The notes under the pieces are model-generated. The model ran no database searches. It had not been told where the DNA came from and saw only the letters and a program-made list of their open reading frames with translations. Shown here one piece after another: positions 21,962 to 36,414 of a stretch of 64,000 nt of DNA (positions are counted from its first letter, which is position 1; every line of letters begins with the position of its first letter). A program made the translations under genes and the position numbers. This DNA comes from Begonia masoniana (taxonomy: Eukaryota; Streptophyta; Magnoliopsida; Cucurbitales; Begoniaceae), in NCBI GenBank assembly GCA_022432975.1, contig CM039508.1, positions 19,119,279 to 19,183,278 on the forward strand, read 5' to 3'.

Positions 21962-23299
21962 GTACGGATACTCCAGATGAGAACCTTGTGCCTCAAAATG
22001 ACGAGCTGATGTAGTTGGAGGATCGAGCTCACAAGGTTTGGCTGCTGCAGTCAGACAAAAGTTAATCCTGTAAGAATGTGTTTTCTGAAGTTAAGTCTAA
22101 TATTGTACCATCTTTTGAAGTTTTAAAGCATTTGAAATGTAGGTCCAGTTCTGTACTATTTTGTGGTTTGTAAAACGATGTATGGAACCTTATTGATGTT
22201 TAAAATCTCTGTATTTGACAGTTGAATTATGTTTTGAAGTATTCTGGAATTTGTTTGGAATATTTTCTGTTAGTCTGTGCATGGATAGTTTCTGGTTTTA
22301 GAGCTATCCATGTAGTGTAATCTTTCTTAAGTTTCTGTCATGTTTTCTGTTGTGTTCGAAAAATCAGGTTTTTGAACTGGTTTGAGAGTTTGAGACTTTC
22401 ATGTCTTCTGTTTTTATGCTCTCTGTTCGTATGTCTTCCTGATAAAAGTTGTCAATTTTGTCTTTAAACTCTACATCCACCGTTCCCTTTGTCTTATATA
22501 CATCTACCGGTTTCGTCTTATATACATCTACCGGTTACTGTTCACTTTCATCTTATTTCATCCACCGGTGACCAGTAGATTTTATCTCTGTTTTAGTTAC
22601 TTCTGCCGATTTCATCTGTTGTCTGTATCTTCCGGTTGACGTCATCACATCTTCCGATGACGTCATCACACATTCCGATTCCATCTGTTGCCTATATCTT
22701 CCGATGACGTCATTACATCTTTTGATGACATCATCACACATTCCGATTCCATCTGCTGCCTATATCTGCCGATGACATCATTACATCTTCTGATAACGTC
22801 ATCACACATCCGATTCCATCTGCTGCCTATATCTGTCGATGACGTCATTACATCTTCCGATGACGTCATCACACATCCGATTCCATCTGTTGCCTATATC
22901 TTCCGATTACGTCATCCACATCATCCAGCCACGTCATCTGCCTAAATCTTCCGGTATTATTTCTACTTACATCTACCGATTTCACTTGATGCCTGCTTCT
23001 TCTGTTAACGCCTTCTGCCAGCTTAGTTACTTTTGTTTCATCACTTCCTGCTTTTCTTCTACTATCCATTTTGCGTTCCGATTCTGTTAACATTTTCCCG
23101 TTTGATTTCGAATCCAGAGAACTTTCTCTCCTACTGTAAATGTTTTAAAAGCATAATGTTCTATTCCCTGTTCAAAAAAAAAAAAAATAATAGTCTCGTT
23201 TTTTGTAAAATGTCCGAAATGATGGCTCCTCGGTCCCCGACCGGGTCGGGGGTCGTCACAAAAAAAATACTTCAAAAATTCATATTACAATACATCCAA

Positions 23300-23530
23300 A
23301 TTTAAATGAAAATGTAGTCTTCAATGTCTAAATTTTTAAATTCTTTTAGTATATTGTCCCATCGTTGTTGATTTCTCGTAATAGTATTGTTTCAATCCTT
23401 TATGTAAATGAGTATCTCCACTAGGTCGGGTGCAAGTCTTCATCGACGTTCATCGTACATACATCTACCTACACTAAAAGCAGACTACGATACTACGGTA
23501 GAGACCAAAGGTGTTAGTAAATCACGTGCC
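23300..23530 (-). pseudogene. hAT transposase C-terminal dimerisation region (fragment)
   Basis: The minus strand reads ARDLLTPLVSTVVS, a stop, SAFSVGRCMYDERR, a stop, then RLAPDLVEILIYIKD. This is the hATC dimerisation signature with several stops. It is the 3' part of the gene whose 5' part lies at 29600-31275; element 2 separates them. Confidence 0.75.
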
Positions 23531-23630
23531 ATTATAAAAAAAACAAGTTATGTAATGAAAATTTTTTTACACTAATTTAAAATATCAAAGTTCTCATCGT
23601 GAGAAAATTGATATTGAGTGCCATAATAAA

Positions 23631-25933
23631 TGTAACACCTGGCATTTTTGGTCGGGAAATTATCCCTCGAATTATCCAATGGGATTAGGTTTATATTCAT
23701 ATAATGTATGTTTTGGTGAAATTTGTTGGGATGTTTAGTGGAAAACTAAACCAAAGTGTAACTAAACATTCATTTAGTCAGAAAACCAATGGAATGGTTG
23801 TTTAGGTAGGAATTAAGGTAGGTAGGAGGAAGCCAATAAATGGCTGCCATGTGTTCAACTTGTTGAACAATATATACTCTTCTTCCTACGTGAAACCCTC
23901 TTCACTTCTCTTCTCTGTTCTATCCATTCTCGTCTCTGCATTCTCCCTCTTCCAGACGAAGTGCAACCATTTCCAAAAAAAATCTGTCTTCTCTTGTTTT
24001 CTTCCATTTCTCCGTTAAAGGTAACCATTTTAAGTTAGTTAACGAGTTGGACAAGTTAAATGTTAGTTTTCTTGAAGTTTTAGGGTTAATGTCCGATCGT
24101 GCATGTATAGGTTTGAGACTCACCGAGACGAACAAAGCTTGTAACTCATGGACAATAGCTAAGTTCATACCTGTAGGTTGGCCCTTAAGGCCCTACATCA
24201 CGGAGGTATTAGGTTTTCATTTCTGTCGGGTTGTTTTGGGTAGATAAGTTATCTGTATTTCTCTTCACATCCTGCTGTGTTATTTCTGTTGTCTGCTATT
24301 TTAAGTTCAAGCACTATAAATGTTCATGCATACATGATTTTCCCGAAAGTTCATGCAAAATATTTTCTGTACACGTTTTGAAGTTTAGAATGACAAAACC
24401 TGTAATGTAACGTTCGGTTAAGTGTGGTACGGGGACTTGTGTTCCGCTCTGAATTAGTAGTGCCTGATAGTGCACTTTTTTTTACGCCTGTTTCCCTATA
24501 AGCGCCACTTCTTAACAGATGAAAAGTAATGTTTTGTAATGTCACTGTATTCCGAAATGTTCATGCACAGCATATGCATCACTGTATTTTTCTATGTTCT
24601 TACTGAGCTTTAGGCTCATAGTTGAACTCTCTGATGTAGGTAAGGATCCCGTGGATGAGGACTTTGTGCCTCAGCCCGATGCATAAGTGGTTGGTGGCAC
24701 GAGCTCATGGGGGTTGGTTGTTGCAGTCAGACAAGAGTAACCCTGTGAGAATGTATTTTCTGAAGTTATGCAAAGTTTTGTATCGTCTTTTGAAGTTTTA
24801 AAACATTTGAAGTGTAGGTTCAGTTCTGTAGGTTCAGTCCTGTAGGTTCAGTCCTGTATTGATGTCTAAAACCTCTGTATTTGACAGTTGTATATATGTT
24901 TTGAAATGTGTTGAAAACATTCTGGAACTACTAGTGTTCTTCCTTTTTAGGTTGTGCATGGATGGTCTTGAATTCTAGAGTTATCCATGCAGTTTGATTC
25001 CTTAAACTCCTGTCATGTTTTCTGTTATACTCCCTATTCGTATGTCCTCCTGTTAAAAAATTTGTCAAATTTTGTCTTTAAAACTACTTATTTCGATCAT
25101 ATTCACCGTTGCCCTTTTAAAATCACATCCACCGCTGCCTTTAAAATCACTTCCACCGGTGAACAGTTCTATCAGTAGTTCACTTCCACCAGTGAACAGT
25201 CCCCTTCTTCCTGTAGTTCACTTCTACCGGTGAACAGTTTATTTTCGCACAGTTTATTTACATCTTCCGCCTGACGTCATCCATATCTTCTGCCTAACGT
25301 CATCTGCCCACATCTTCCGCCCAGTTTATTTACATCTTCCGCTTGACGTCATCCATATCTTCCGCCTGACGTCATCTGCCCACATCTTCCGATCCGTTTA
25401 TTTACATCTTCCGCCTAACGTCATCCACGTCTTCCGCCTGACGTCATCTTCTACCGTTGGTTTTGTTTCTTTTAGTTTATTCACATCTGCCGCTGTTTAC
25501 TGTTCACTTTTGTCTTATTCACATCTACCGCTGACTTTCGCCTTACTTCTCCCACCCCCATTCAATTACTTCTCCTGCTCTAGATCACTCGATTCCGTTA
25601 TTCACTGTAGCCTTTCTTCCATTTTATGTTTCTCATTTATGTTCACTGCATGTATCTTATCACGTTTTCTCTGCATGCCCGTCGTCCATCCAACCTTTTA
25701 TTTAAACGTTCCAAATATTCTTATTTCTTATGCCATTCATTCTGTAGTCTGATTTTAACTATTTTCCCGCTCTACTTTCAAATCCAGAGAATGTTTTCTC
25801 TCTCTGTAATGCTTTTAAGGGTTTGCTCTTAAAAGTTCAGTCTGTTTGATTCAAAAAAAATATACGTCTCGTTCTCTGTTAAATGTCCCGGAGTGATGGC
25901 TCCTCAGCCCCGATCGGGTCTGGGGCCATCATA
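23631..25933 (+). repeat. 5' LTR 'E' of element 2
   Basis: TGTAACACCTGGC to GGGGCCATCATA; the terminal CA has become TA. It holds TGACGTCA sites near 25272, 25344, 25367 and 25440, and CCGGTGAAC-type repeats (25150-25230). Confidence 0.9.
24159..24639 (+). other. Predicted structured intron in LTR E, donor mutated
   Basis: The donor reads AG|CTAAGTT where the sister LTR has AG|GTAAGTT, so this copy probably cannot splice. Pairing strands CCTACATCA (24192-24200) and TGATGTAGG (24632-24640) and the hairpin at 24604-24618 are intact. Confidence 0.5.
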
Positions 25934-25937
25934 GTTA

Positions 25938-25950
25938 TGGTATCAGAGCA
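25938..25950 (+). other. Primer binding site, element 2
   Basis: TGGTATCAGAGCA four bases after the LTR end; matches initiator-Met tRNA. Confidence 0.9.
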
Positions 25951-26092
25951 AAATCGGGTTTTAAAAGCGATCCTGTAAATTGTCTAACTGCACAATCCAC
26001 CACGTGAGATCGCTCCACCAACTGTAAGTGTTTAAGTTTCTGAAAAAGTTCTGTTTATTAAATTTAATTATTGCTTATAGGATTTTCTAGTA

Positions 26093-27111
26093 ATGGAGAG
26101 AGGGAATCAAGGTGATGCAAACGACTGAGGCGACGCCCTCGATCGTCTAACTGAGCTAGTCGGCGTTCAGTCATGCATGATGGCAGACAATGGGAACAAC
26201 AACTATGCGCCACAAGACACCAATGGAGACAAATTCCAACGGCTTCAACCACCAACGTTCGACGAGCAGTCAACGGACCCAGCTCACGCTGAGGAATGGA
26301 TCTGGCAGATTGAACGTATGTTCAACTATGCAGAAGTGGAGGAGAACAAGAAAGTGATATGTGCCACGTTCCATCTCACCAAGAATGCAGGATTTTGGTG
26401 GGACACCATCCAGACAACAACAGTAGCATTAAGCTGGAAGGATTCAAAAAGATCTTCTACGAGAAGTATTTCGATCGCAGTGCAAGGAAGGAGAAGATGA
26501 TGGAATTCTCCCGACTACGCCAATATGGATCGGTGGCTGAGTATGTTCAGAAGTTCGAGTCACTGTCCCGCTACGCACCTCATCTGGTGGCCACCGACGA
26601 AAACAAGGTACACCAATTCATCCAGGGTTTGAAGATAGACCTTTTACGAGGGATCACAACTGAGGGTTTTGACGAGGCACCGTATACAAAGGTGGTGGCC
26701 AAAGCTTATCAGTTGGAAGCCTTAGAGACGAAGTTCCAGAGACAGAGGGATTCATCAGAAAGGTTCTATCAGGATGTTCCTCAGTAACAGCAAAGTCGTG
26801 ATTGGCAATCACAACAGCAACAAAATCATGGCATCAAAAGGCTCAATGAGATTGCTGCATATCAAGACAAGGGAAAAAGACCAATAGGAGCTCCTCAGCT
26901 TCTCATGTGTCCGCGTTGCCAGAAATATCACAGAGGTGAATGCAGGCTCCTTACCGGCCACTTCTTTCGATGCGGCAAAGAGGGCCATCACGTCCGGGAT
27001 TGTCCAATGCTTGACACAAGACCGACTCATGCCATGCCAAGGTTCTTTGCATTAACAGAGAACGACGATGATGCCCAGCACACAGCGATCACAGGTTTGG
27101 TCCCATTGTAG
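26093..27111 (+). pseudogene. gag: Element 2 gag with zinc knuckle
   Basis: ATG at 26093 aligns with element 1 gag. A TGA at 26126 interrupts the N-terminus and a one-base deletion near 26440 shifts the frame. Motifs: RLQPPTFDEQ, AEEWIWQIERM, FWWDTIQ, EKYFDRSARKEK, HQFIQGLK. The knuckle reads FFRCGKEGHHVRDC, its first cysteine lost. The frame reaches AQHTAITG, the first residues of protease, and then ends in unrelated sequence at the internal deletion. Confidence 0.88.
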
Positions 27112-27158
27112 AAGTCAGGATGAGGGTAAAAAGGATTAAGAGACCCTTAAGTCTAAGT

Positions 27159-27196
27159 AAATTTTGGGGACCAAAATTATTTTAAGGTGGGTGGAA
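27159..27196 (+). other. Polypurine tract with upstream hairpin, element 2
   Basis: AATTTTGGGGACCAAAATT hairpin (27159-27178), then AAGGTGGGTGGAA up to the LTR. Confidence 0.75.
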
Positions 27197-29565
27197 TGTA
27201 ACACCTGGCATTTTTGGCCGGGAAATTATCCCTCGAATTATCCAATAGGATTAGGTTTATATTAATATAATGTATGTTTTGGTGAAATTTGTTGGGATGT
27301 TTAGTGGAAAACTAAACCAAAGTGTAACCAAAGCATTCATTTACCAATGGAGGGATTGTTTAGGTAGGAATTAAGGTAGGTGGGAGGAAGCCAATGAATG
27401 ACTGCCATGCGTTCAACTTGTTGAACAAGATATACTCTTCCTCCTACATGAAACCTCTTCACTTCTCTTATCTGTTCTCTCCATTCTCTTCTCTGCATTC
27501 TCCCTCTTCTAGACGAAGTGCAACCATTTCCAAAAAAAATTTGTCTTCTCCTATTTTCTTCCATTTCTCCGTTAAAGGTAACCATTTTAAGTTAGTTAAC
27601 GAGTTAGACAAGTTAAACGTTAGTTTTCTTGAAGTTTTAGGGTTAATGTCCGATCGTGCATGTATAGGTTTGAGACTCACCGAGACGAACAAAGCTTGCA
27701 ACTCACGGACAGCAGGTAAGTTCATACCTGTAGGTTGGCCCTTAAGGCCCTACATCACGGAGGTACTAGGTTTTCATTTCTGTCGGGTTGTTTTGGGTAG
27801 ATAAGTTATCTGTATTTCTCTTAATGTCCTGCTGTGTTATTTCTGTTGTCTGCTATTTTAAGTTCAAGCACTGTAAAAGCTCATGCATACACGATTTTCC
27901 CGAAAGTTCATGCAAAATAATTTCTGTACACGTTTTGAAGTTAAGAATGATAAAAACTGTAATGTAACGTTCGGTTAAGTGTGGGACGGGGACTGGTGTT
28001 CTGCTCTGAATTACTAGTGCCTGATAGTGCACTTCTGTTACGCCTGTTTCCCTATAAGCCCCACTTCCTGACAGATGAAGAGTAATGTTCTGTAATGTCA
28101 CTGTATTCCGAAATGTTCATGCACAGCATATGCATCACTGTATTTTTCTATGTTATTACTGAGCTCTACGCTCATAGTTGAACTCTCTGATGTAGGTACG
28201 GATCTCGTGGATGAGGAATTTGTGCCTCAGCCCGATGCATAGGTCGTTGGTGGCACGAGCTCATGGGGATTGGTTGTTGCAGTCAGACAAGAGTTAATTT
28301 TGTGAGAATGTATTTTCTGAAGTTATGCCAAGTTCTGTATCGTCTTTTGAATTTTTAAAACATTTGAAGTGTAGGTTCAATTCTGTAGGTTCAGTCCTGT
28401 ATTGATGTATAAAACCTCTTTATTTGACAGTTGTATATATGTTTTGAAATGTGTTGAAAACATTATGGAACTGTTAGTGTTCTTCCTTTTTAGGTTGTGC
28501 ATGGATAGTCTCGATTTCTAAAGTTATCCATGCAGTTTGATTCCTTAAACTCCTATCATGTTTTCTGTTATATCTGAAAATCATGTTCTGAATCGTGTTT
28601 TTTTAGGATTTGAAACTTTTATGCCTTCTGTTTTATACTCCATGTTCGTATGCCTTCCTGTTAAAAGTTGTCAAATTTTGTCTTTAAAACTACATCTTCC
28701 GATCACATCCACCGCTGCCCACTGCCCTTTAAAAATCACATCCACCGCTGCCTTTAAAATCACTTCCACCAGTGAACAGTTCATTTCTGTCAGTAGTTCA
28801 CTTCCACCGATGAACAGTCCCCTTCTGCCTGTAGTTCACTTTTACCGGTGAACAGTTCATTTCCGTCCAATTTATTTACATCTTCCGCCTGACGTCATCT
28901 GCCCACATCTTCCGCCCAGTTTATTTACATCTTCCACTTGACGTAATCTGCCCACATCTTCCGGCCAGTTTATTTACATCTTCCACTTGACGTGATCTGA
29001 CCACATCTTCCGCCCAGTTTATTTACATCTTCCTCCTGACGTCATCCATGTCTTTCGCCTGACGTCATCTGCTTTACTTCTACCGTTGTTTCTGTTGCTT
29101 TTAGTTTATTCACATCTGCCACTGTTTACTGTTCACTTTTGTCTTATTCACATCTACCGCTGACTTTCGCCTTACTTCTCCCGCCCCCATTCAATTACTT
29201 TTCCTGCCTTAGATCACCCAATTCCGTTATTCACTGTAGCATTTCTTCCAGTTTATGTTTCTCATTTATGTTCACTACATGTATCTTATCATGTTATTCT
29301 CTGCATGCCCGTCGTCCATCCAACCTTTTATTTAAACGTTCCAAGTATTCTGATTTTTTCTGCCGTTCATTCTGTAGTCCGATTTTAACTGTTTTCTCGC
29401 TTTACTTTTAAATCCAGAGAATGTGTTTCTCTCTCTATAATGCTTTTAAGGGTTTGCTCTTAAAAGTTCAGTCTGTTTGGTTCAAAAATAAATATACGTC
29501 CCGTTCTCTGTTAAATGTCCCAGAGTGATGGCACCTCGGCCCCGATCGGGTCTGGGGCAGTCACA
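27197..29565 (+). repeat. 3' LTR 'F' of element 2
   Basis: TGTAACACCTGGC to GGGGCAGTCACA, closely matching LTR E. TGACGTCA sites lie near 28890, 29038 and 29056. Confidence 0.9.
27716..28195 (+). other. Predicted structured intron in LTR F
   Basis: Intact donor CAG|GTAAGTT, pairing strand 27749-27757, hairpin TGAGC-TCTAC-GCTCA at 28160-28174, acceptor TGATGTAG|G at 28188-28196. Confidence 0.55.
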
Positions 29566-29599
29566 ATAAATATCTAGTTCATTTCGTATAGAACTAGAA

Positions 29600-31275
29600 T
29601 AAATATATCTAATTCGCTCTAAATATCACAAATATCAAGTTGTGGAGCTATTGTAGCTTCACCACCACTACTAGAAATAGCATGTGAAGAATGATGTGAA
29701 CAACTAACATTAGTATATTTAATTTCATAAGAAAAAAATAAACTAGTAATTCTATGAGTTATTTGATCATTAGAAAGTAAAGGAGTAGTATATAAATTAG
29801 CAAAAATTCTATTAATCATGACAGACACTCATCTTAATTTATACCTAAAATTCATTATGTATGCATAACAAAAAAAAGGAGAAATATCAATTTAATATTT
29901 TTAAATTTTATTTTCATTTTATTAAGTATATCTCTAAATTCATGTATTTGTCGATATTGTGCAAAATTAACCGTTAAATTTACATAAATTGGGAGAATAA
30001 AATGCGAAGTGATATAATAAATTTCCAAACATTCATTTATAGCATCATAAAATAGTTTTAAAAAATCAAGAAATGTATTAGCTACATCACAACTAACTTG
30101 CCAATATGACATAACATTTTCCAACATTAAATAAGTCAAATTCCACCTATTATTTAAATCGATTTTTAATTTTATTGGTTTAAGTTGGGGCAGCTTTATA
30201 AAAATTTCTATATTCTTGTTATCTTGAATTAAATCCAACTATATAAGAAATTACGAATCTAATTAATTCAAAATGAGGTGAAATATATGTCATACCATCT
30301 TTAAGAACTAAATTCAAAATATGGCATACACATCTCATATGGAAAAGAGAATTGTGAGTAGTATCTAATTGAAAATAATTTTTAAAATAAAAAATAACAA
30401 CATCATTAGCACTACATTATCAAGAGTTATGCAAAATATTATATCTCTAACAGAATATTCTTGTAATATTGCTACAATATATCTATAAATAGTAATACCA
30501 GTGTGAGGATATTCATAATTACCAAATCCTAAGTTTTTTATATTTAATTGTCAAAATTTATCAATAAAATGAGAAGTTACAACAACATAGCTCGTAGCAT
30601 TACGTGCACTCTATAAATCAGAGATTATACAAATAGACATTGAACGAGCGTTTGAAAAAATGAAATTAGTTTATTTTTCATATCATTAAATATTTTAATA
30701 ATAAAATTTTACTTATACTTCTAGAAACATGTTTAAAATTAGGAATAGTATACTCTTTCATAAATTTTTCAAATTCATCACTATCAGTGAACGCTAAAGG
30801 CCACCGCATTGTGCTACAAGTTTTGATATTTATTCTCTCATTTTATTTTGTGAATATAAAAAATATCACTACCACTAGCATTCAATAATCTTTGTTTAGA
30901 GTCCCTTGTTCTTTTAAGTGGCTTTTTTTTATAATGCCGACAAAATGTGATAGTTAAACTACAAAAAATATATGAATAATTTTTAATAAAATATTTACAC
31001 TGAGCTCTAAATTATATTTTTTCACCAATTTTAATTTCTTTCATTTCAAAATATTTTCATACCTCAAACGTTTTGTTCCTCTTTTTAGGTGAACAAGTGA
31101 ATTCTTGGACAGATGATTGTACTACTAAAAATACAGGATTTAACTCCCTAATTTCTTCAATATCATCATCAATATTCTCAATATTATAATTAGGGGGATC
31201 TATAATTATTAAAAATAAATATCTAAAATAAATTTCAAATAAGAAATTGATACCACAAATCCAATTGATCAACAA
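29600..31275 (-). pseudogene. hAT transposase pseudogene, N-terminal and catalytic part
   Basis: Read leftward from 31275: an acidic N-terminus, then a BED-finger remnant (KYFEMKEIKIGEKI, AQCKYFIKN, CRHYKKK) with one zinc cysteine lost. Next come FTDSDEFEKFMKEYTIPNF, KYFNDMKNKLISFFSN, YRYIVAILQEYSVRD, NRWNLTYLMLE (about 30150), LPIYVNLT and EFRDILNKMKIKFK. These are in the order of plant hAT (RICESLEEPER/Ac type) transposases. Many stops mark an old copy. The C-terminal part is at 23300-23530, beyond element 2. Confidence 0.82.
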
Positions 31276-31619
31276 TAGTTAGTTTGTAGATAGTGTGAAT
31301 TTGTGATCACCTCTACGTATACGAAACCTACAAAATGTTAAATTATACATTTAAAATTAACAACAATATAAAAATACATAAATAAATAAATTGTAATACA
31401 TACTTTGTTGAATGAATAAAAAAAAGTGTAAAAATTAGTAAGAACAAGAAAGATCAATTGAGTACTAGAAATTAAAAGTAGGAGAATAAGAAATTGAGAG
31501 AAAATTTGGTGAAAAAATTTGAAGAAATTTATAGAGAGAGGGGAGTGGGGAGAGAAAGAGGGGGCAACAACCCCTTGCAACAACGGTTAAAGAGACTGTT
31601 GTTGAAGCAACGATCATCT

Positions 31620-31871
31620 TGATCATTGCGTAGGGCGAGCCACCACAACGGATGGTGTAGGTGCGGGCTGGGGTTAGGCCCCGAGACAAGGGGGCACGCT
31701 GGGTGAGTCGGCATCAAGGATGGTGCAGGCGCGAGCTTGAGGCTTGGGGCTTGGGGGCTGGCCCCGAGACAAGGGGGCTGGGGGACCGAGCTGTACTCGT
31801 CTGGCCCGCTACAATAACGAGCCGAGCGAGCAGGCGGGTTGGCTTGCTAGCCCGCTCGTTTAACAACTCTA
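31620..31871 (-). repeat. GC-rich 5' end of the hAT element
   Basis: On the minus strand the sequence begins TAGAGTTGTTAAACGAGCGGG at 31871, like plant hAT ends (TAGGGTTGT...). A GC-rich subterminal region with short repeats follows. The opposite end was not found, so no target duplication can be confirmed. Confidence 0.5.
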
Positions 31872-32002
31872 ATAAGATATTCTTCAAATAGCATATGGGT
31901 TTAACCAAAAAAGGTCAAAGTTTTCGAAATTTTTATGTTTGTAAATGCATTATTCCTTCTGAAAATTTGATCAAAATTAAAAAGCCTAGTGACTCTAACA
32001 TT

Positions 32003-33272
<1,270 letters not shown>

Positions 33273-33280
33273 CTAACATT

Positions 33281-35727
33281 AAAGAAAACCCAAACTCTAT
33301 TAACATAACATAGAACCTCACATCCTCATCCAACTCCAATTATAGTGAGCATAGTGAACATGTCATGCAAAACAATTCCATGCAATTGTATATTATGGAA
33401 TGCATGATTAAGTCATTTAGTAAAACATTTTACACATTTAACATTCGATGTTTATGTCAATGTCTCCATGATCTCTATTCCCATGTAAGACCATCACTTA
33501 CCACAAAAATATAGATTTTTGGGCTCACTCTAGCATGACTGCAGGACCCAAACATTACTTTTCTCACTAGTTTTAAGAATTCACAACAAGGACATTAAGT
33601 TGATCTATCAAGTACAACCATAGTCATAGTTTACTACACGTAGGTAAGCTTAACTGTTTGATTCATGTTTTAGCAAATTGTATAAACTTCTTCCTTTTTT
33701 TATCTTATTGATGTCTGTTATTAAGCATCATACAGTGCATCTAAAACTTACTTATGCCCTAAAACCATCTTACAAGAAGGGACAATTGTTTAAAAAATGG
33801 TTCAAAAACATGTGGCATTGTTTGGGCCCAGACTGAGGGCCATAGCCAATTGTAAATTGTAAGTACCAATCTTAGACCACATTATGTTCTCCATGATACC
33901 TATACTTGCTACTATAACTCTAGATTTTTAGCTTAAAGTATCAACTATAACATTAGATTTGCTTGGGTAACACCGAAGTGTATAATCATAATTTTCAAGA
34001 AACTCCATTCAACAGACCCATTGTGTTTGGTTTAATTCTTCGTAGGTAAAGAGATATTTAAAACTTTTACGATATGAAAATATATAAAATGTTTCCCCAT
34101 GTAAATTATACTTCTAATGCTTCACGCAAAGACCATAGTGGCTAGCTTGAAATCATGAACTGAATAATTCTTTTGTGTGTTTCAACTATGTCAAAGAATA
34201 TGCCACTTTGCATTAGAGTTTATCCTAATCCTTGTAGAAGTGCATCCCAATATATAATAAAACATTTTTTCTCGTTATGGAATTACAAGGGTAAGTGGAG
34301 ACATCAATTTTTTCTTTAATAATTGACACCACTTCACATTTGTTGTTCCACTCATACTGACTCATTTTTTGGTTATTCTAGTTAATGACATTGAGATTTT
34401 GAAAAATTCACCTACCAATCTTCAATAATATCCATTCAACTCCAGAACATTTCATATTTCTAAAACTGATGTAGGCTACTCCCAAATTTGTATTGCTTAT
34501 CGCTTTGAAAGATCAACAATGATGTCATTTTTAGAATTATGTCTCATAAATTTTTTTCTTCTAATCAAAATTCACACTTATTGAGATAAAACTAATTTTG
34601 TCTCAATAACGGCCAAATAGTGTGCAAGTTCCCCATGTTTCTGACTCAAAGTAAAAATATTATCTAAAAAAACTTTCAAGAACTTTCGGTCAAGTATTAA
34701 AACAGTCAACTATAATGTAGTAAGTAATATAAATAGCATCATTACTATATCGATATAAAAACCATTAGTGAAAAAAGGGCAACTGATGGACATCGAACAT
34801 CAGCGTCATACGAGTACTAGGTGGCAGAAAGTGATTTTTAGATAATCGCAACATAAAATAACAACACTAACCAGGTTTAGATATTTTCATCCAACGATAT
34901 GACATAGTTAGTTGTCCCAATACAATATACGTGTAACGTGATATCACCTTGCACAATCGAAGGTGCACGTCAACCAAGGCCCTCACTTGGGTCAAACAAA
35001 ATCGGTACATGTCAAGACCTGGAGGCGGGCCTAACAGAACACCGGTTGGGCGACCCGATCTTCAGGGAGGACTCGATCACCCGGCCCAAGGCTTGTTTTG
35101 CAGTGGAAGACTTGAACATTAATCAAAAATTCATATTCACACAGTGATTACATATATAATAGTGCGATAAAATAAACAGTTCAATAATTCTCAAATATTC
35201 AAATCTCAATCATCTAATCTCGTACATGTCCAAATGTATATAAGTTCTCACTAGGGAAAACTAAACACTCAAATGTATAAAGAAATAAGTAAAGCTAACT
35301 GTTTCCAAGCTCTAGCTACTCATTGCTCTTGTTCTTTTCTAGAAGAAGAAGAGGTTGTTGAGATGAGTGACTAACTCAGTAGAAATGTTATATCAAATGT
35401 AATTTTTTTTTTTTTATTTTATTTCAAAACATTGTTCTATTGAAGACTCATATTTACAATTTTAAAGAAAACAAGTTCCACGAGACACCGACGAGGCATT
35501 AAGTTAAACATTATTGTGAACATAGATGACTATACAAAAATACCCATCATCGTAGTTATCGTATAAAAATTCACCTCAGTGGAAAAGAATGGTCACTCAA
35601 GCACCTATTTGGCACATAAATACAGAAAGGCAGCTACCGAAATCCATCAACATCTTATGAGCCGGAAAGAATGATAAGCAATGTGCGATTTGAAGAACCA
35701 ACCCCGTTACCCGGGTTGTTGGTGAAC
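33281..35727. other. AT-rich intergenic DNA, nothing recognised
   Basis: No coding or repeat signal that I can name. A GC-richer patch at 34936-35105 could be an old LTR fragment. Short T-runs occur near 35403. Confidence 0.4.
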
Positions 35728-35732
35728 AATGG

Positions 35733-36258
35733 TGTAACACCCGAGATTTTTGCACGTTTTGTCCCTAAAATATTTTGTACAATAAATGGTATCAGGGTCT
35801 GTACCCAACAAAAAATGTGGCCAACGAGGACGTTGGGCCCCCAAGAGGGGTGATTGTGATGACCCGGATGTGTACATATAAGTACGACTGCGGGACAAAC
35901 CTCGGGTTGTGGGGCAAACCTCGGGACCTAATCCGAGTGTAGGAAAATTCTAGACTCAAGTATAGGCAAATCATGGGTCGTAAAGAGGGGGTCGTCACAA
36001 TCCCACATCGCTTGTTGAGGTATATGGAAATGAAATATATGTAAGGAAACTCTCCCAAGATAGTAAGACGTGTTTTAGAGCATAATTGACAACGGATCCC
36101 ATAAGAACTCCGAAGTTAAAAGTTCTCTGATAAGAGCAATACCATGTTAGGTGACCGACTGGGAAGTCTGCGCCAAACAAAGTCGTGAGGGGAGGATATT
36201 GGGCTATAGCCCAATCCCCAGAGCAGACAATATCTTACTGGAAAAATAGGTTGTTATA
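35733..36258 (+). repeat. 5' LTR of element 3
   Basis: Three parts: a 50-bp head; a segment 35783-35854 matching the internal region of the miniature element at 56890-57786, including a decayed primer-site copy TGGTATCAGGG; and 35855-36258 matching that element's LTR. Confidence 0.85.
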
Positions 36259-36260
36259 AA

Positions 36261-36272
36261 TGGTATCAGAGC
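36261..36272 (+). other. Primer binding site, element 3
   Basis: TGGTATCAGAGC just after the LTR; exact match to the plant initiator-Met site. Confidence 0.9.
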
Positions 36273-36414
36273 ACCTGGGTTCAAAATCATTTCTGTAGAC
36301 TACCCAACAGCCCAAGCCACTACCCGGACATGCTTCTTCAACTGTAAGTATGTTTATGAGTTTTTGCATTTTCTAAGATTTATCTGTTTATAAACTTGTA
36401 TAGGATTAGAAAAA

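Larger units (their letters stand above)
23631..29565 (+). mobile_element. Element 2: gag-only LTR retrotransposon inside a hAT gene
   Basis: LTRs at 23631-25933 and 27197-29565 are flanked by ATAAA (23626-23630 and 29566-29570). The interior is only 1263 bp: primer site, gag, zinc knuckle, then a jump from the first codons of protease to the sequence just before the polypurine tract. Reverse transcriptase, RNase H and integrase are missing. It would have depended on a full-length relative, as described for TR-GAG elements. Confidence 0.9.

Noticed and set aside
34936..35147. Possible gene or LTR fragment in a GC-richer patch
   Set aside because: No conserved protein motif and no terminal or target-duplication signal to define an element.
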